Assembly (NCBI GenBank): GCA_942486035.1
Contig: CALNXK010000095.1
Span: forward strand, 1,218,501 to 1,282,500
Source of the DNA: Porites lobata
Lineage: Eukaryota; Cnidaria; Anthozoa; Scleractinia; Poritidae
Length of the DNA: 64,000 nucleotides
Direction: 5' to 3'
The notes beneath the pieces were generated by a model. It was not told where the DNA came from, did no database searches, and saw only the letters and a program-made list of their open reading frames with translations. Made by a program: the position numbers and the translations under genes. Numbering within the stretch: the stretch's first letter is position 1; every line of letters begins with the position of its first letter. Positions 33,296-44,200 of this stretch are shown piece by piece.

Positions 33296-36200
33296 ATGGA
33301 AGGAACGAAAGAGCAGAATATTGTGGAAGATTTAATGGCAGAGAAGCGGGCTATTTTGGAAGAGCTGGCTCAGTGTAAAGCTGATAAAGACTTTGTCTGG
33401 AATCTGTGGCGGAGATTACAATCTGCTCAACCCGATGTTACCTCGGTCGTCAGTATGGTAGTCGCTCGAGAAAAGGAGAAAGGCGAGGAGAAAGATAAAA
33501 AGGTTTTGGAAATTTTGCAGGTGAAGGATGAAAAGATCAAGGAATTAAAAGAGAGGATATTAGCGGCGGAGGATGAGTCTCATTACAGTAAAACACGCTA
33601 CCACGACCTGTTGATTGAAAACGAGGAATTCAAGCAAAAATTAGATGAGATACAAAGCGAGTTTTCGGCAAAGGAGAAAGAACTACGCGAAGAAAATGGC
33701 TATTTGTCCAGTTTGCTTAAAGCTCATCAGACGCAGAAGGAGGTGGATAATCAAGCCGTTAAAGAAAATCTGGATAAGATAACAGAGGAGAAAAATCAGC
33801 TGAAGTTAAGAATCGTAAGTTTGGAGAAACAAGTCAGTGATTTTAGTGAACAGAAGTTAAACATGGCTTCGGCGATCGAAGCGAATGCAACTTTAGAGGA
33901 AAAGATTAGATCATTACAAAATGAGGTCAATGAGTTGACATTAAAAAGTGCTGAAGTTGCAAAGAATTGCGACGAGGCTGAATTAAAGTTAAATGAGAAA
34001 CAAAACGTGGTCAAAGAGCAATTAGAGTCATTACAAGAACAGTCTGAAAAAATTGCAGAACTTGAGAGTGATTTAGTGGCAGTGAGAAGTGAACTTGAGC
34101 AGGCGAAGGAGAGTCACAAACAGGCTATTAGTCATATAACGGAGCAAGAAAACGTTATCAAGCGTTTGGAAGAACTTCAGGCAAATAATCAGAGAGATCT
34201 CATCGACCGCGAGCAAGAATATCGCAAAGGACTTGCTTCTCTGCAGAAGTCTGTGGCCGACCTTCAAGCACGTTGCTCAGTTTATCAGGAAAAGGAAACC
34301 AAGTTACTGCAAGAGACCGAGAGGCTGAGAGAATCTTCAGCCAAGTTAACAGAAGACGTTAGAGTCAAAGAGTTGATTATTGAGGAACTAAAGGACGCTG
34401 TCAGAGGTGGCGTTCGTTCGGAAGAAGTTTCGAGACGGGAGGACAGATTAAATGAATCAAGCGAGCGTGACCACAGAGTGCCTCAGAGAGATATCAAGAG
34501 AGTACAAGATTCCTATTCTCGAAAAGGGCTAAAATCGAAAAGCGGGGAACAACCACCAACGGACGGATCGGATGAAAGTGTCGAGGAACTTAGATCAGAA
34601 ATCGCAATGACGAATCAAGAGACGGAAAGAAAACTGAAAAAAATAACAGCTCTTGATGAGCTTGAGAACCGGCTAAGTGAAAGCAGGAAGCTTATAGATG
34701 AACTGAAGAAGCTTCTGGAGCTCAAAGAAGCGGAACTTGTAGAAACTAGACGCGCTCATTCGCAACGGCAACAGCGCTACAGAATGCTGAAAGAAAATTA
34801 CCAACTTGTGCTAGAACAGATTAAGACTTATGAGGCTGCAAACGCTGATCGAACCGGAAGTGACTCTCAACTTCCGGAAAGACCGGAAGAGCGAGAATTG
34901 CGGCATTTGGATAGTGACCAAGTCTGGAAAGAGTTGGCTTATTATAAACACGAATACGAGGCTCTGGCGAAAGAAAGGCATGATGTTTTGGAGGAGGTGG
35001 ATATTCTTAGAGTCCAGCATGCTAATGATCTGGCGAATGTCCAGGAGCTCTGTGTTCAAATCAGCGAAGAGAAAGAGGAGAACTCTTCGCTGCGTAGCAA
35101 GATGGCGGCGGGAGAGGAAGCCTTTGACGCGCTCCGTCTTGAAGTGGAAAAGAGTGAAGACCAGTTGCAGAGTTGGCAGGAAAAGGCTCTCCAAGGACAA
35201 TCGTTGAGTAGCGAGCTTGAGGAACAAAACCAGTTTCTGAGGCTCGAAATAAAGGCGTTACAAGAAAAAAATCAAACACTCACTGAAGAATTCAGTGGGT
35301 TAGCAGATGAGTTTGAGACTCTAAATAGACGTTATAATGAGCTGTCAAACAAAGCGGAGACGAGCAAAGTAACAGAAAAACAAAATGTCGTTGGTAACAA
35401 AGAACTGGCCTCTCAAACTGTTAACGCAGATGCTGAAATTGTTAAGCAGCATGTTGAATCGCTAAGTAGTTATGATGAACAAGTAAGGCGTATCGCTGAC
35501 AGAATCTTACGTAGCCCTCCAAAAGACGCTGAAGAAATACGAGTCACGCAAAGTGTGAATATCACGCAAGGAATCGGTGTCACGCAAGGCACGCAGACAG
35601 ATGACTTTCCTCGTTTTGTCGATTCAAGTGTTAATGTGAATTTAGACGCCGATGAAGTCTTATCAACGGACGAGGAGGACACCACTGCTTTTAAAAGCAG
35701 TGTAAAGAAGGGTAAGGGGCCTGTTCGTAGGCAGGAAACTCCGCAGCCTAAAAAGGTGGCGAAGAAAACACCGCGAAGAAACGAATGGGCAAGCATGAAG
35801 CAGCGGATTCTAAGCTTAACGCAAGAAGTTTCAGCACTTCGGCAGTCGAAAGATAAAGCTGTTAAGTCGTTGAATCTGCAGAGGAACGATTTCGAGAGCT
35901 TGCAAACGGAGTACAATTCCTTGCTGTCTAAACTACAACTTAGCAGGAACTCGGTGCAGCATTTGACTGACAACTTGAAGATGTGCGAGCGAAAGAACGA
36001 ACGTTTGGTAGCAGAGTTGAAGGAGCAAAAAGAAGAAGATGTGAGACCAACTGCACTCTCGATTGCAGAGTGGAAGCGCTTAGAAGAAGAACTGCGATTG
36101 GCCACAATGGAGTGCATTCGGTTGGCAAGCATTGTTAGAACGCTAGGAGGCGAGAATGAGCAGCTCAGAGCAAGGCTGAAGGAATTACAAGACAGTAATT

Positions 36201-36477
36201 CAAGGCTTGAGCACGCTGTTACTCAGAAGAAAACACTCCTTGATGAAATGAAAACCAAGATGAAACTCGTGGAAGAAAAAGCCAAGCAAGACTCAGACAC
36301 GGCAAAGAATTTGGAAGAGAGGTGTTCTCAGCTTAAAGAAAGGGAGAAAACTAACAAACTACGAATTGAAACTCTTGAGCACCGACTGGATGGGGAGATG
36401 AGGGACAAACAGAAATTTCGTCAAGAACTGATGAACTGCCAGGAGGAGCTTAAGAAAAAGACTCAACAGTTAACAAG
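33296..36477 (+). CDS. CNTLN: Centlein-like gene, exon 1
   Basis: A single 3182-nt coding exon, very long for this window, ending TTAACAAG|GTAGGG two bases into an Arg codon. Low-complexity breaks in the coiled coil lie near residues 395-450 (R/S/D-rich) and 740-850 (T/Q/V- and K/P-rich, with PKKVAKKTPRR). Small ORFs on the other strand here are shadows of its codon bias. Confidence 0.9.
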
Positions 36478-38110
36478 GTAGGGTCTCACTGACGTAGAAG
36501 TAGAAGCACCGAGTTTCTTTAACCTCCCCACCCCCTCCCCCTCACATTCAAGGAAGCGAGATGTTTGTAATAGCCAGGAGAAATTATCGTACATCAGTAT
36601 GCCTGGTAAATGGGTTTCTGTTCTAGCGAGCGGGAAGTTATGCTATCCAATAGCATAGCCAGCCTACGAACGCAGACGTATTTCCGGTCGTCGGTTCTCT
36701 CCGGCACTCGAAAAGAAACATCTGCGAACCCGAGCTGGGAAATGGTTTCTGTGACGTAGGACATCATTAGCGAATCACAGTTTAGCTCTTAAAAACCAAG
36801 GACTAATCAATCTTCTAAGATTCGTGCACGGTGGGTATGTTTACAAGTCGAAAATGAATGGGCGCCGCGTCTACAAAAGCTTTTTGCCAGGATTATTACT
36901 TTTCGGGTGAAGAAAACTAACGACCGGAAGTACATCTGCTTTTGCAGGCTATTATAAAGCTCATGTTGAAAAACGGGTCCATGATTAAGATACGGTAAAA
37001 AGTAAGTTGGTACTAAATTTTCATCGGAAAACGTTCAGAGGAGGCAGAGTTTTGTTAGAAGCAATAGTTTTGCGATAAAAATACGTCTTATGTACATAGG
37101 TTTAGGGTTAGATCTAGATTACGCAGGAGAGAACGAGGAAATGTAGCTTTCTTTTTTATACAAACGCAGTTTTTAGATCTGCACGATCCATTAGCAACCC
37201 TTTCCAATTTAAAACAGTTCGCGCCAATTGTATTATAGTGGGTAACCTGTACGGGAAATCTTTTTTACTGCCGATATTAATTTACAGCAGCCTATGCTTT
37301 ACTGAGTACTTTCTCCAGAAATATTTGTCAAAATGAGTATAAAATATATTGCCCCGACACGCTAAAACGATTTTCTTTGGAAGCAGGGGCGGATCCAGGA
37401 TTTTTTTAAGGAGGGGTGCACTCGTCTCTTGCTCTACTTCAACACCAATAAAGCACATAGTTTTTTTTTTGCAGAATACCAGTTGTACAGTTGTATTAGA
37501 AAACCGCAGGTCATCTCAGGGGGGGGTGCACCCCCTGCACCGTCCCCTAGATCCGCCCCTGGGAAGAATGCAATTTTAATTCTCTGTTTGCAGATCCCAG
37601 ACTTTGCGTAACCAAGCTAAATTAGTGGTAAGCGAGATGGAGGCAGCGGCTACGAAGCAGCTTCAGGGATTGGCCAATCAGAGCGAAGCAACGATAGCCT
37701 CGCTTCAGCGCAAGCTCGATAAGGCCCAGGAACGAATCGAGGAGTTTCAAGCATTTGTGCGAACTCTTGTGGAAGAACTACTCGCAAGTACGCGCGCGAT
37801 GCGTCGCAAACTAGACGAGCTACACGAAAAACAGTGGCGAGAAACATCGAGAACTGCTGCGAAAGAAGCTCGGAGCAAAGCTTGCTCAATACTGAACATT
37901 TCGTCGAAGGATCTAGAAAATATCATGGAGGAAAGCGCAGCTCAGAAGGAGGAAGAGGCGAGGTTGATGACAGAGCAAGAGAACGCATGGATGGCAGAAG
38001 TGGAATCCGCCCTGAAGCGTCAAGGAGCGTTTGCAGTTCCGCTTCTAGAAGTGTTACTGGATTTGGTGGATGAGCGAGTGGCTGCTGAAGCCAAATTGGC
38101 AGGATCTTAA
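33296..38110 (+). CDS. CNTLN: Centlein-like centrosomal coiled-coil protein; complete, two exons
   Basis: Exons 33296-36477 and 37594-38110 join in frame (phase 2) to 1232 residues. The start is ATG 33296: it has a purine at -3 and G at +4, and an in-frame TAA lies at 33218 with no earlier ATG. Most of the protein is Glu/Lys/Leu-rich heptad coiled coil. The identity rests on the N-terminal block DKDFVWNLWRRLQ (32-44) and EKDKKVLEILQVKDEKIKEL about 25 residues later, a combination typical of centlein, plus a conserved C-terminal ACSILNISSKDLENIM (about 1156-1171). In vertebrates centlein links C-Nap1 and CEP68 at the centriole base and helps hold centrioles together. The length is slightly under that of human centlein (about 1400). 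A generic coiled-coil protein is the alternative. Confidence 0.8.
37384..37561. mobile_element. CAGGGGCGGATCC fold-back element
   Basis: The left end CAGGGGCGGATCCAGGA mirrors the right end TAGATCCGCCCCTG; GGAGGGGTGCA / TGCACCCCC pair inside. The CAGGGGCGGATC terminus is typical of hAT-like non-autonomous elements; no clean target duplication was seen. It occupies the only centlein intron. Confidence 0.75.
37594..38110 (+). CDS. CNTLN: Centlein-like gene, exon 2 (C-terminal coiled coil)
   Basis: The acceptor TCTGTTTGCAG starts the exon, whose first base completes the Arg codon. 171 residues follow to TAA, mostly helical, with KACSILNISSKDLENIM and a final LLEVLLDLVDERVAAEAKLA amphipathic helix. 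Residue use and frame continue smoothly from exon 1. Confidence 0.88.
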
Positions 38111-38273
38111 TGTTATGCAAACCTCTCATAGGGGATACGGTAATTTGCGTTCATACCAATTCTCTAAGTCAAGTTACAATTACGTAGGTTTGTAACTATA
38201 TTTCTTGAATTTTTTGTTAACCCTTTTCTTTCAAATGGGTCGTATGTGGGTGTATGTCTCTTAACAGCCATTA

Positions 38274-38477
38274 GGGAACTTAAGCAAAGGCGTTTTTGAA
38301 CGACGCACGCCAACCGGAAGTGGACTTTTTACATTCCCGAGCAGTGGTTTTGCCAAAATTTTCAGGTGTTAAGAAACTAAGCGATACAAATTTTATAGCG
38401 TCAAGGCATATTAAAAGGAAAAAGTTCTCACTTACGGTTGACGTGCGTCCTTCAAAAACGCCTTTGCTTAAGTTCCC
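38274..38477. mobile_element. TA-flanked GGGA(A/C)CTTAAG MITE, compact copy
   Basis: GGGAACTTAAGCAAAGGCGT and ACGCCTTTGCTTAAGTTCCC are near-perfect inverted termini; pairing continues into GACGCACGCCAACCGGAAGT / ACTTACGGTTGACGTGCGTC. TA lies on both sides (38272-38273, 38478-38479). Confidence 0.85.
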
Positions 38478-39055
38478 TATTTACTGACCTATATTTAAAA
38501 TGACGAGAGGGCATTGAAGGTCATTTGCATTAAACAGTTTATTTGAACTCCAAAACCGTGTTTTTCTTTCAAGAAAACAAAAAAATTGTCCATGTATTTA
38601 AAATACAAGCTACAAGAGAAAAACTATTAGCTTTATCTCTCTTCTCAGAACTTTAGAGCCCTTGCTTGTTTAACGAAAATATTAATACCGTTAATTTAGA
38701 GAAATATTTTAGTACCACAAATGTAACAATAGCTAAAAATAAAAGATGTACAAAAAATATACCTTAAAACTAGCCAGACATATCCTTGTTGTAGAAATCG
38801 GACGAAAAATTAACCACGGTGCCAGACCATGGTAACGAGTTACGAGGTCTTGAACAACAATACCGGTCATACTTGAGACTAAAGCGAGTCGCTCTTTTTC
38901 AAGGTAATGAAAGCAGTTGTTATCGTTTTCTGAGCCCTTATTTAGGTTGGTCAGCGGCTGATAATAAAACAGGGTGCGCGCGACCACTAACACCAAGTGA
39001 TACCCAACGAGCAGTGTTAATTTTCGTTCCAGGGCCATGCGCCACTTCCACATGT

Positions 39056-39197
39056 CCCATAATACACCTTGATTGCCCCCCAAATTCTTGCATAAGCATT
39101 GTCTTTAATTTCTCTTGGGACGACCGTAATACCCAGGAGAAATGAAAAAAAAAATGGTTATGCAAAATTTTAGGGGGCAAACAAGGTGCATTATGGG
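39056..39197. mobile_element. CCCATAATACACCTTG fold-back element
   Basis: The left arm CCCATAATACACCTTGATTG...CATAA mirrors the right arm TTATGCAAAATTTTAGGGGG...ACAAGGTGCATTATGGG. About 45-bp arms. Confidence 0.8.
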
Positions 39198-40085
39198 AGA
39201 ATCAAATCACCGGGGAATATTTTTCGACAAGATATACCCCAGCCTTCTAGGAGAAGCAGTAGATATAGATTTTTTTCGTTTTCAGAGCAGCTCCTACGCA
39301 CAAGCGTGGAAGAGAGTAGCTTGAAAGCCGAAATTCTTTTATGAAATTTTTCGGTCACCGGAGCCTAGAAACCGGAAATAGTTGGTTTTCATTTCCTGTC
39401 TTCGGCGCCTCAGAAGGCCAGGGAACCCTGGGGACGGGAGTCGTTAGCGCTTTCTTTGTGTCGTTTCGTTTTGCTTTACTGCTACCCTGATAAAAGAGCG
39501 GCTGCTTATAGTCTATAACATCTAAAAACCTGACAAAAAATAACACTAGAATAAATAAAATGGCGGTTGTTTGCAACCCTCTTGTTTTTTAACACTGGGT
39601 ATATCTAATTTGGTGCATCTTTACGTTCCTGAAAGTCTGCTACCTCAAAGGAGTACAAAAAAATTGGACGCCTTCAAAAGCGAGTTTTAAGTCTTAATAC
39701 ATTATTCGAGTAGCAACTCGAACAACTCGCCTTCATTGATCTGAAGACTTGATGGACAGACTAACGTGCAGCTAAGTTCTCAAACCCACGCTGAACGTAA
39801 TAAAGACCTATTTCTTACGATATTTCCAAAACTGTACAATTCAAAACTACGACAATTAACCCACTACATTTCTAGATTTTACCCAAATTCGAAAACTGTG
39901 CAGCTCTGTCACGTCACTATAATTCACAACTTTGACGTGACTGTCACGCTATTTTACCGCTACCCATATTCTCTCTTAACTATTCACTAGACGATATAAA
40001 TCAGAATTTACATAATACAAGTATCTAATACCAGCTACATTTGTTCTCGTCTTCTTTACTCCTTCTTACGGATATTACTTGAACC

Positions 40086-40123
40086 GTCACGCAATCTTTC
40101 TCCCCGGGAGATCCGTTGCGTGA
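40086..40123. repeat. Degenerate hairpin GTCACGCAA...TTGCGTGAC
   Basis: A 38-bp imperfect palindrome matching the outer part of the perfect hairpin at 4225-4285. Confidence 0.6.
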
Positions 40124-41281
40124 CAGGCACAGTAATACTAATACAGGGGAAACTTTACGGCCGAGATTTTCAACGAATACGTAAAAACGTAACCAACAAT
40201 TACAAGGTGAGAAAAAAGAATGTGTAAAAAATATATGATACTAGGCACTTTTTCTTAAAACAAAGAGTGTTTGAAAACTGTCGTACATAATTGTGGGGGG
40301 TGAAAGCCCTTGTAACGTACTGAAACAGCGGTTGTGTCCTTATACCATTCAAGCAGTTTGCACTTCACAAAATTCACATCAAGACTACATACTTCGGAAA
40401 TTTAAAAATATAAAGAGAAAGCATCACTTTTACGGCAAACGAACGTCCTAATTCCACTTATTACTTTCTAATTTTGCCGTTTTCTACGCGCGGGGAGAGT
40501 TTTTTCACTAGAAACTTGAAAAAACGTTTTTTTTTCATATTTCGCATAATCATAAAGAAACAGGAGGGTAATCTCCCCAGCTCGCCGTTTGCCATGAACG
40601 CAATTACTCTCTCTAATTTTAAACTGCATTTGTCTTTGCGCGCAAAACACCCTCAACTCACTAACTTAGAAATGAAGGCGGTTTCTGTGCGAACTTGCTA
40701 TCCAACACTACAAATTCTGAATATTGCTTTTGGTGCTTCATTCTTAAAAGGAGACTTTGTACCTCTCAGCTATCAGGCCACAAATTCGTTACATGAAATT
40801 GCCAATTCGCCCGTAAGAAAAAATCCAAACCGGTTTTTCATGTCATAAGCGAATGACTGTTGCCATGGACAACCGACCACAACCAATGTCGGTCAACCTC
40901 ACAAAGACAAAGTCACACACCTTTCTGACACTGTAGGCCAGATACAAGAGAGTTACTGACAAGTGAGAGTAGAATTTATGTCTTACCATGACAGAACGGA
41001 GCGCACGAGGAAAAATAGTTCTAATTATTTCGTTAATTATATTAAATTTCTATACATCTAAAACATGACGCCGGATTTAATGAAAGTACATTCTATATCC
41101 TAACGTTTAAAAACCTCGAGATGTACTACAGAAGAAAAATCGAAATGTTGCAAGCTCTTTGGGTTTGGAAGCTCAAAAATCGGGGCATTTCCGATTAAAC
41201 TGAGACGGTTTAAAGGTATTTCCGTCCAATCGCTATCGAACAACGCTACGGATAAATCAAATTATTAGAAGGCAAGATTTT

Positions 41282-44200
41282 TTAAACTTCGACCTCGCCT
41301 GGTAGATACTCGGTCATCCTCATGTAGCTACTTCCCCCGTGATGATGGTCACGTGGACGCTCTTGTTCCACTGGTGTCCGTGAAGACGTATCTTCGCCCG
41401 ACCCGTCCGTCTGATTTTTAGCAAAGTTTATGAACACCTAAAATAGGGAAACAAAAACCAAGTCATGTTATCCAGTTCACAGGCCAAACTGTACCCAGAT
41501 AATCAGCAGGGTTGCCACTCATCAGAAAGTTAAAAATTCCCTGACTTTTCCCTGATCAATGACCTTTAATTAATGAATATCAATCTATGTTTACATTCAC
41601 TTTAGCTTTTTTTGCAGGCCATCGATATTTTTCTCTTCATTTTCAAATTCTTTTCGCTTTGTGTGGAAAGAGGAAGAAGGAATTTGGAAGAAAGCATTCA
41701 CAACGAAAACCACTGACCACAACTACTACATGTATCAGGCGTAAAGTGTCAAATTGATCACTTTGCTTGCCTTGCAGCATACTTTTCAACTTTTCTGAAA
41801 GAAAATGCATCTTGAAGAAAACTTATGAACTATAAACCGGAAAACAGAATTCCCTCACTTTTCACTGACTTTGACAATATCAAAGATTTAACCTGACCTT
41901 TTAAAAAATTCCCTGACGTTTCCCTGACCGTGGCAACCCTGATCAGTGAGACATACACAAAATTTAGCGGAAGAGGGTTACCGAAATCTGTCGCTTATAA
42001 GCCGTCCCTTCCCCCACTTATAGCCACCACCCAGGGTTCATACAAAAAAATTGCAACCATTTTTCAAGGACTTTTCAAGGACCACATTAGATTTTCAAGG
42101 ACAACCTACTAGGAATATAATTTCACAGATTGTACAAAATTGCATATTCCCAGTATATTCTAATAAGACTTTAAGGCTTTAACTGTTTGCTTCACCAAAT
42201 TCTCTACATTTTTCAGTTCACTTGTCTTAAACTGATAGTTAATTATTGCATAAAACATGGAGCACTTTATGTAAATGACCTTTACATTCACTGAGCTACG
42301 ATTTATATTCTGTCTTGGACAACCAAAAAGCATCAAAAAATTCTTTCCAGGCTACTACCGGTACATTCAAAGTTGAAGAAAATTCAAGCTCTTTTCAAGG
42401 ACTTGCACAGAAATTTAAGGACTTTTCAAGGAAAAATGGAATTCAAGGACTTTTCAAGGACTTTTCAAGGACTTCCCCTAAAATTCAAGGACTTTTCAAG
42501 ACTGTGCGAACCCTGCCACCCCCTCCCCAATCCAGTTGTAGGCCCATTTACCTGTAAACTTGCCATTATAAGCCCCCCACGTCTCCGACGCAAGCCACCC
42601 TCTACTTCGTTATAAGCCTCTCCGTATATAAGGACTGCTAAGTCCCCTCACGAAGATGTAAAAGCTTACAAGCGGCGTTTACAAAGACAATTTCAGACAA
42701 AAAAGGGGGCGAGGGAAGGGGGTGGGGGAGGGCGCACTAAACCGGTGCAGCGCTCTACCAATATTCAGCTAGCAAGCCATCTGGGAACCGCTCACTTTAC
42801 CAATTCGTGATATACCCATAGAAAATATAGGTATCTGAAAGTGCGGAATATCTGAGAGAAAAGTCTAACGTGTAGCAGTTAAGTGCGCAAGGATTTTCTT
42901 TGACTAAGAGGAATTCCGAATGAAAACTGTACGTTCCTACTTAGCTGACGATATATTTTTAAACTTTTCCACTGTTGAAACGTTATAAATAGCAACATTC
43001 TAACCAACCTGATCAAGAGTTGTCTGTGAAACTGAGTAATCTTCGATGTCAAAAATCTTTCGGTTAGCTTCTAAATGACCAAAAACCTTGGAAAGAACAA
43101 GTCCTTGAGATGGGAACTGATATTCAAGCTGGTTATGATGTTTGTCCTGTAATAAATACAAATAAACGAAAAGATCAAGAATAAAGAAATGGAATTAATT
43201 TCAGTTATACTCACATCTCAAATAGCTGAAGTTACAGTTCTCACACAAAAGAAATAACATTGCAAAGGATATCTCTTGGCAGTAGTCAATAATCATTCCC
43301 ACCTACCACGCACAATAGGACAATTCAGAGTTCCAAAAACTCTCACATGAAAACGAGTGCAAAACCTACTTGTGAAACTCAGTTTTATTTGCATGAGAAT
43401 GTTTTAGCTCTTAGCCTCTCTTTGAAACAGAGGCATGGTGAAACTCCGAAGTGAACTATTGCCGTTCATCACGCGTGATAAAGTCCGACCACAGTTCCGC
43501 TTTGTCCGAACAACGTGGCACCTTTCAGAGAAGGAAAATTACTTTAAGCTATGCTAGTGCAAAAATCGGCTGAATTTCTTACCTTCAACACTGCACCGGG
43601 GAACAGGCTACTGATAAATTCTGACACAGCGTCCAAATTGGGCTCTTCTCCCCCGATTCGCAAAGTAACCGTGTATCCATCTCCATACCTTGAGAAAAAA
43701 CGAAAGGAATTCGTCATACTTCTTAAGGCAAAAGAACCACTTCTATGCGACAAAGCGTAATTTAGACAAAGGAAGACGAGAAAAAGAAAAAACAAAACAA
43801 AACAAAAAAACGATTAGAAGGCTTCTTCGTGACATGAGACGGCCTGCTATACTTTGCTTAGTTCTTGTTGTTTTTCTGGGGAGTGGACTAGGAGAGGGGA
43901 GTATCAATTTCTGCTGACCACACCTGAGCCTCGTGTTAGGCGTTACGTTTATAATTCAGTTCAAGCTCATAGGCTCCTGATGCGATCAAGTATCTTTCCC
44001 CACCAAACCCACTCAGTCCTATACTTGATCAGACATTTTGGAAGTAGTAGTAGTAGAGGGTTACTTTTCCAGTTAAGGCTAAGTGTAACTGTACCAGCTA
44101 GGGCTACTCGCACTGAAATTTGTTCGCAGGCTTGCCATGGAAACTTGCCTCATTGCCTTGAATCCCAAAATTTGGTACCAGGCACATGTTCTGACGCACA

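Larger units (their letters stand above)
38111..41281. other. Intergenic region between convergent centlein and ABCA2-type genes
   Basis: No supported exon. It contains the TA-flanked MITE 38274-38477, the fold-back element 39056-39197, the degenerate hairpin 40086-40123 and otherwise AT-rich sequence. An AATAAA at 38738-38743 could serve centlein, but its distance (about 630 nt) and the intervening MITE make this uncertain. Confidence 0.65.

Noticed and set aside
34830..35207. Overlapping open frame inside centlein exon 1
   Set aside because: It is a shadow frame produced by the Glu/Lys-rich codon bias of the coiled-coil gene.
40474..40848. 124-codon open frame between centlein and the ABCA2-type gene
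   Set aside because: It has no domain, no splice or promoter context, and low-complexity residue use; probably chance.
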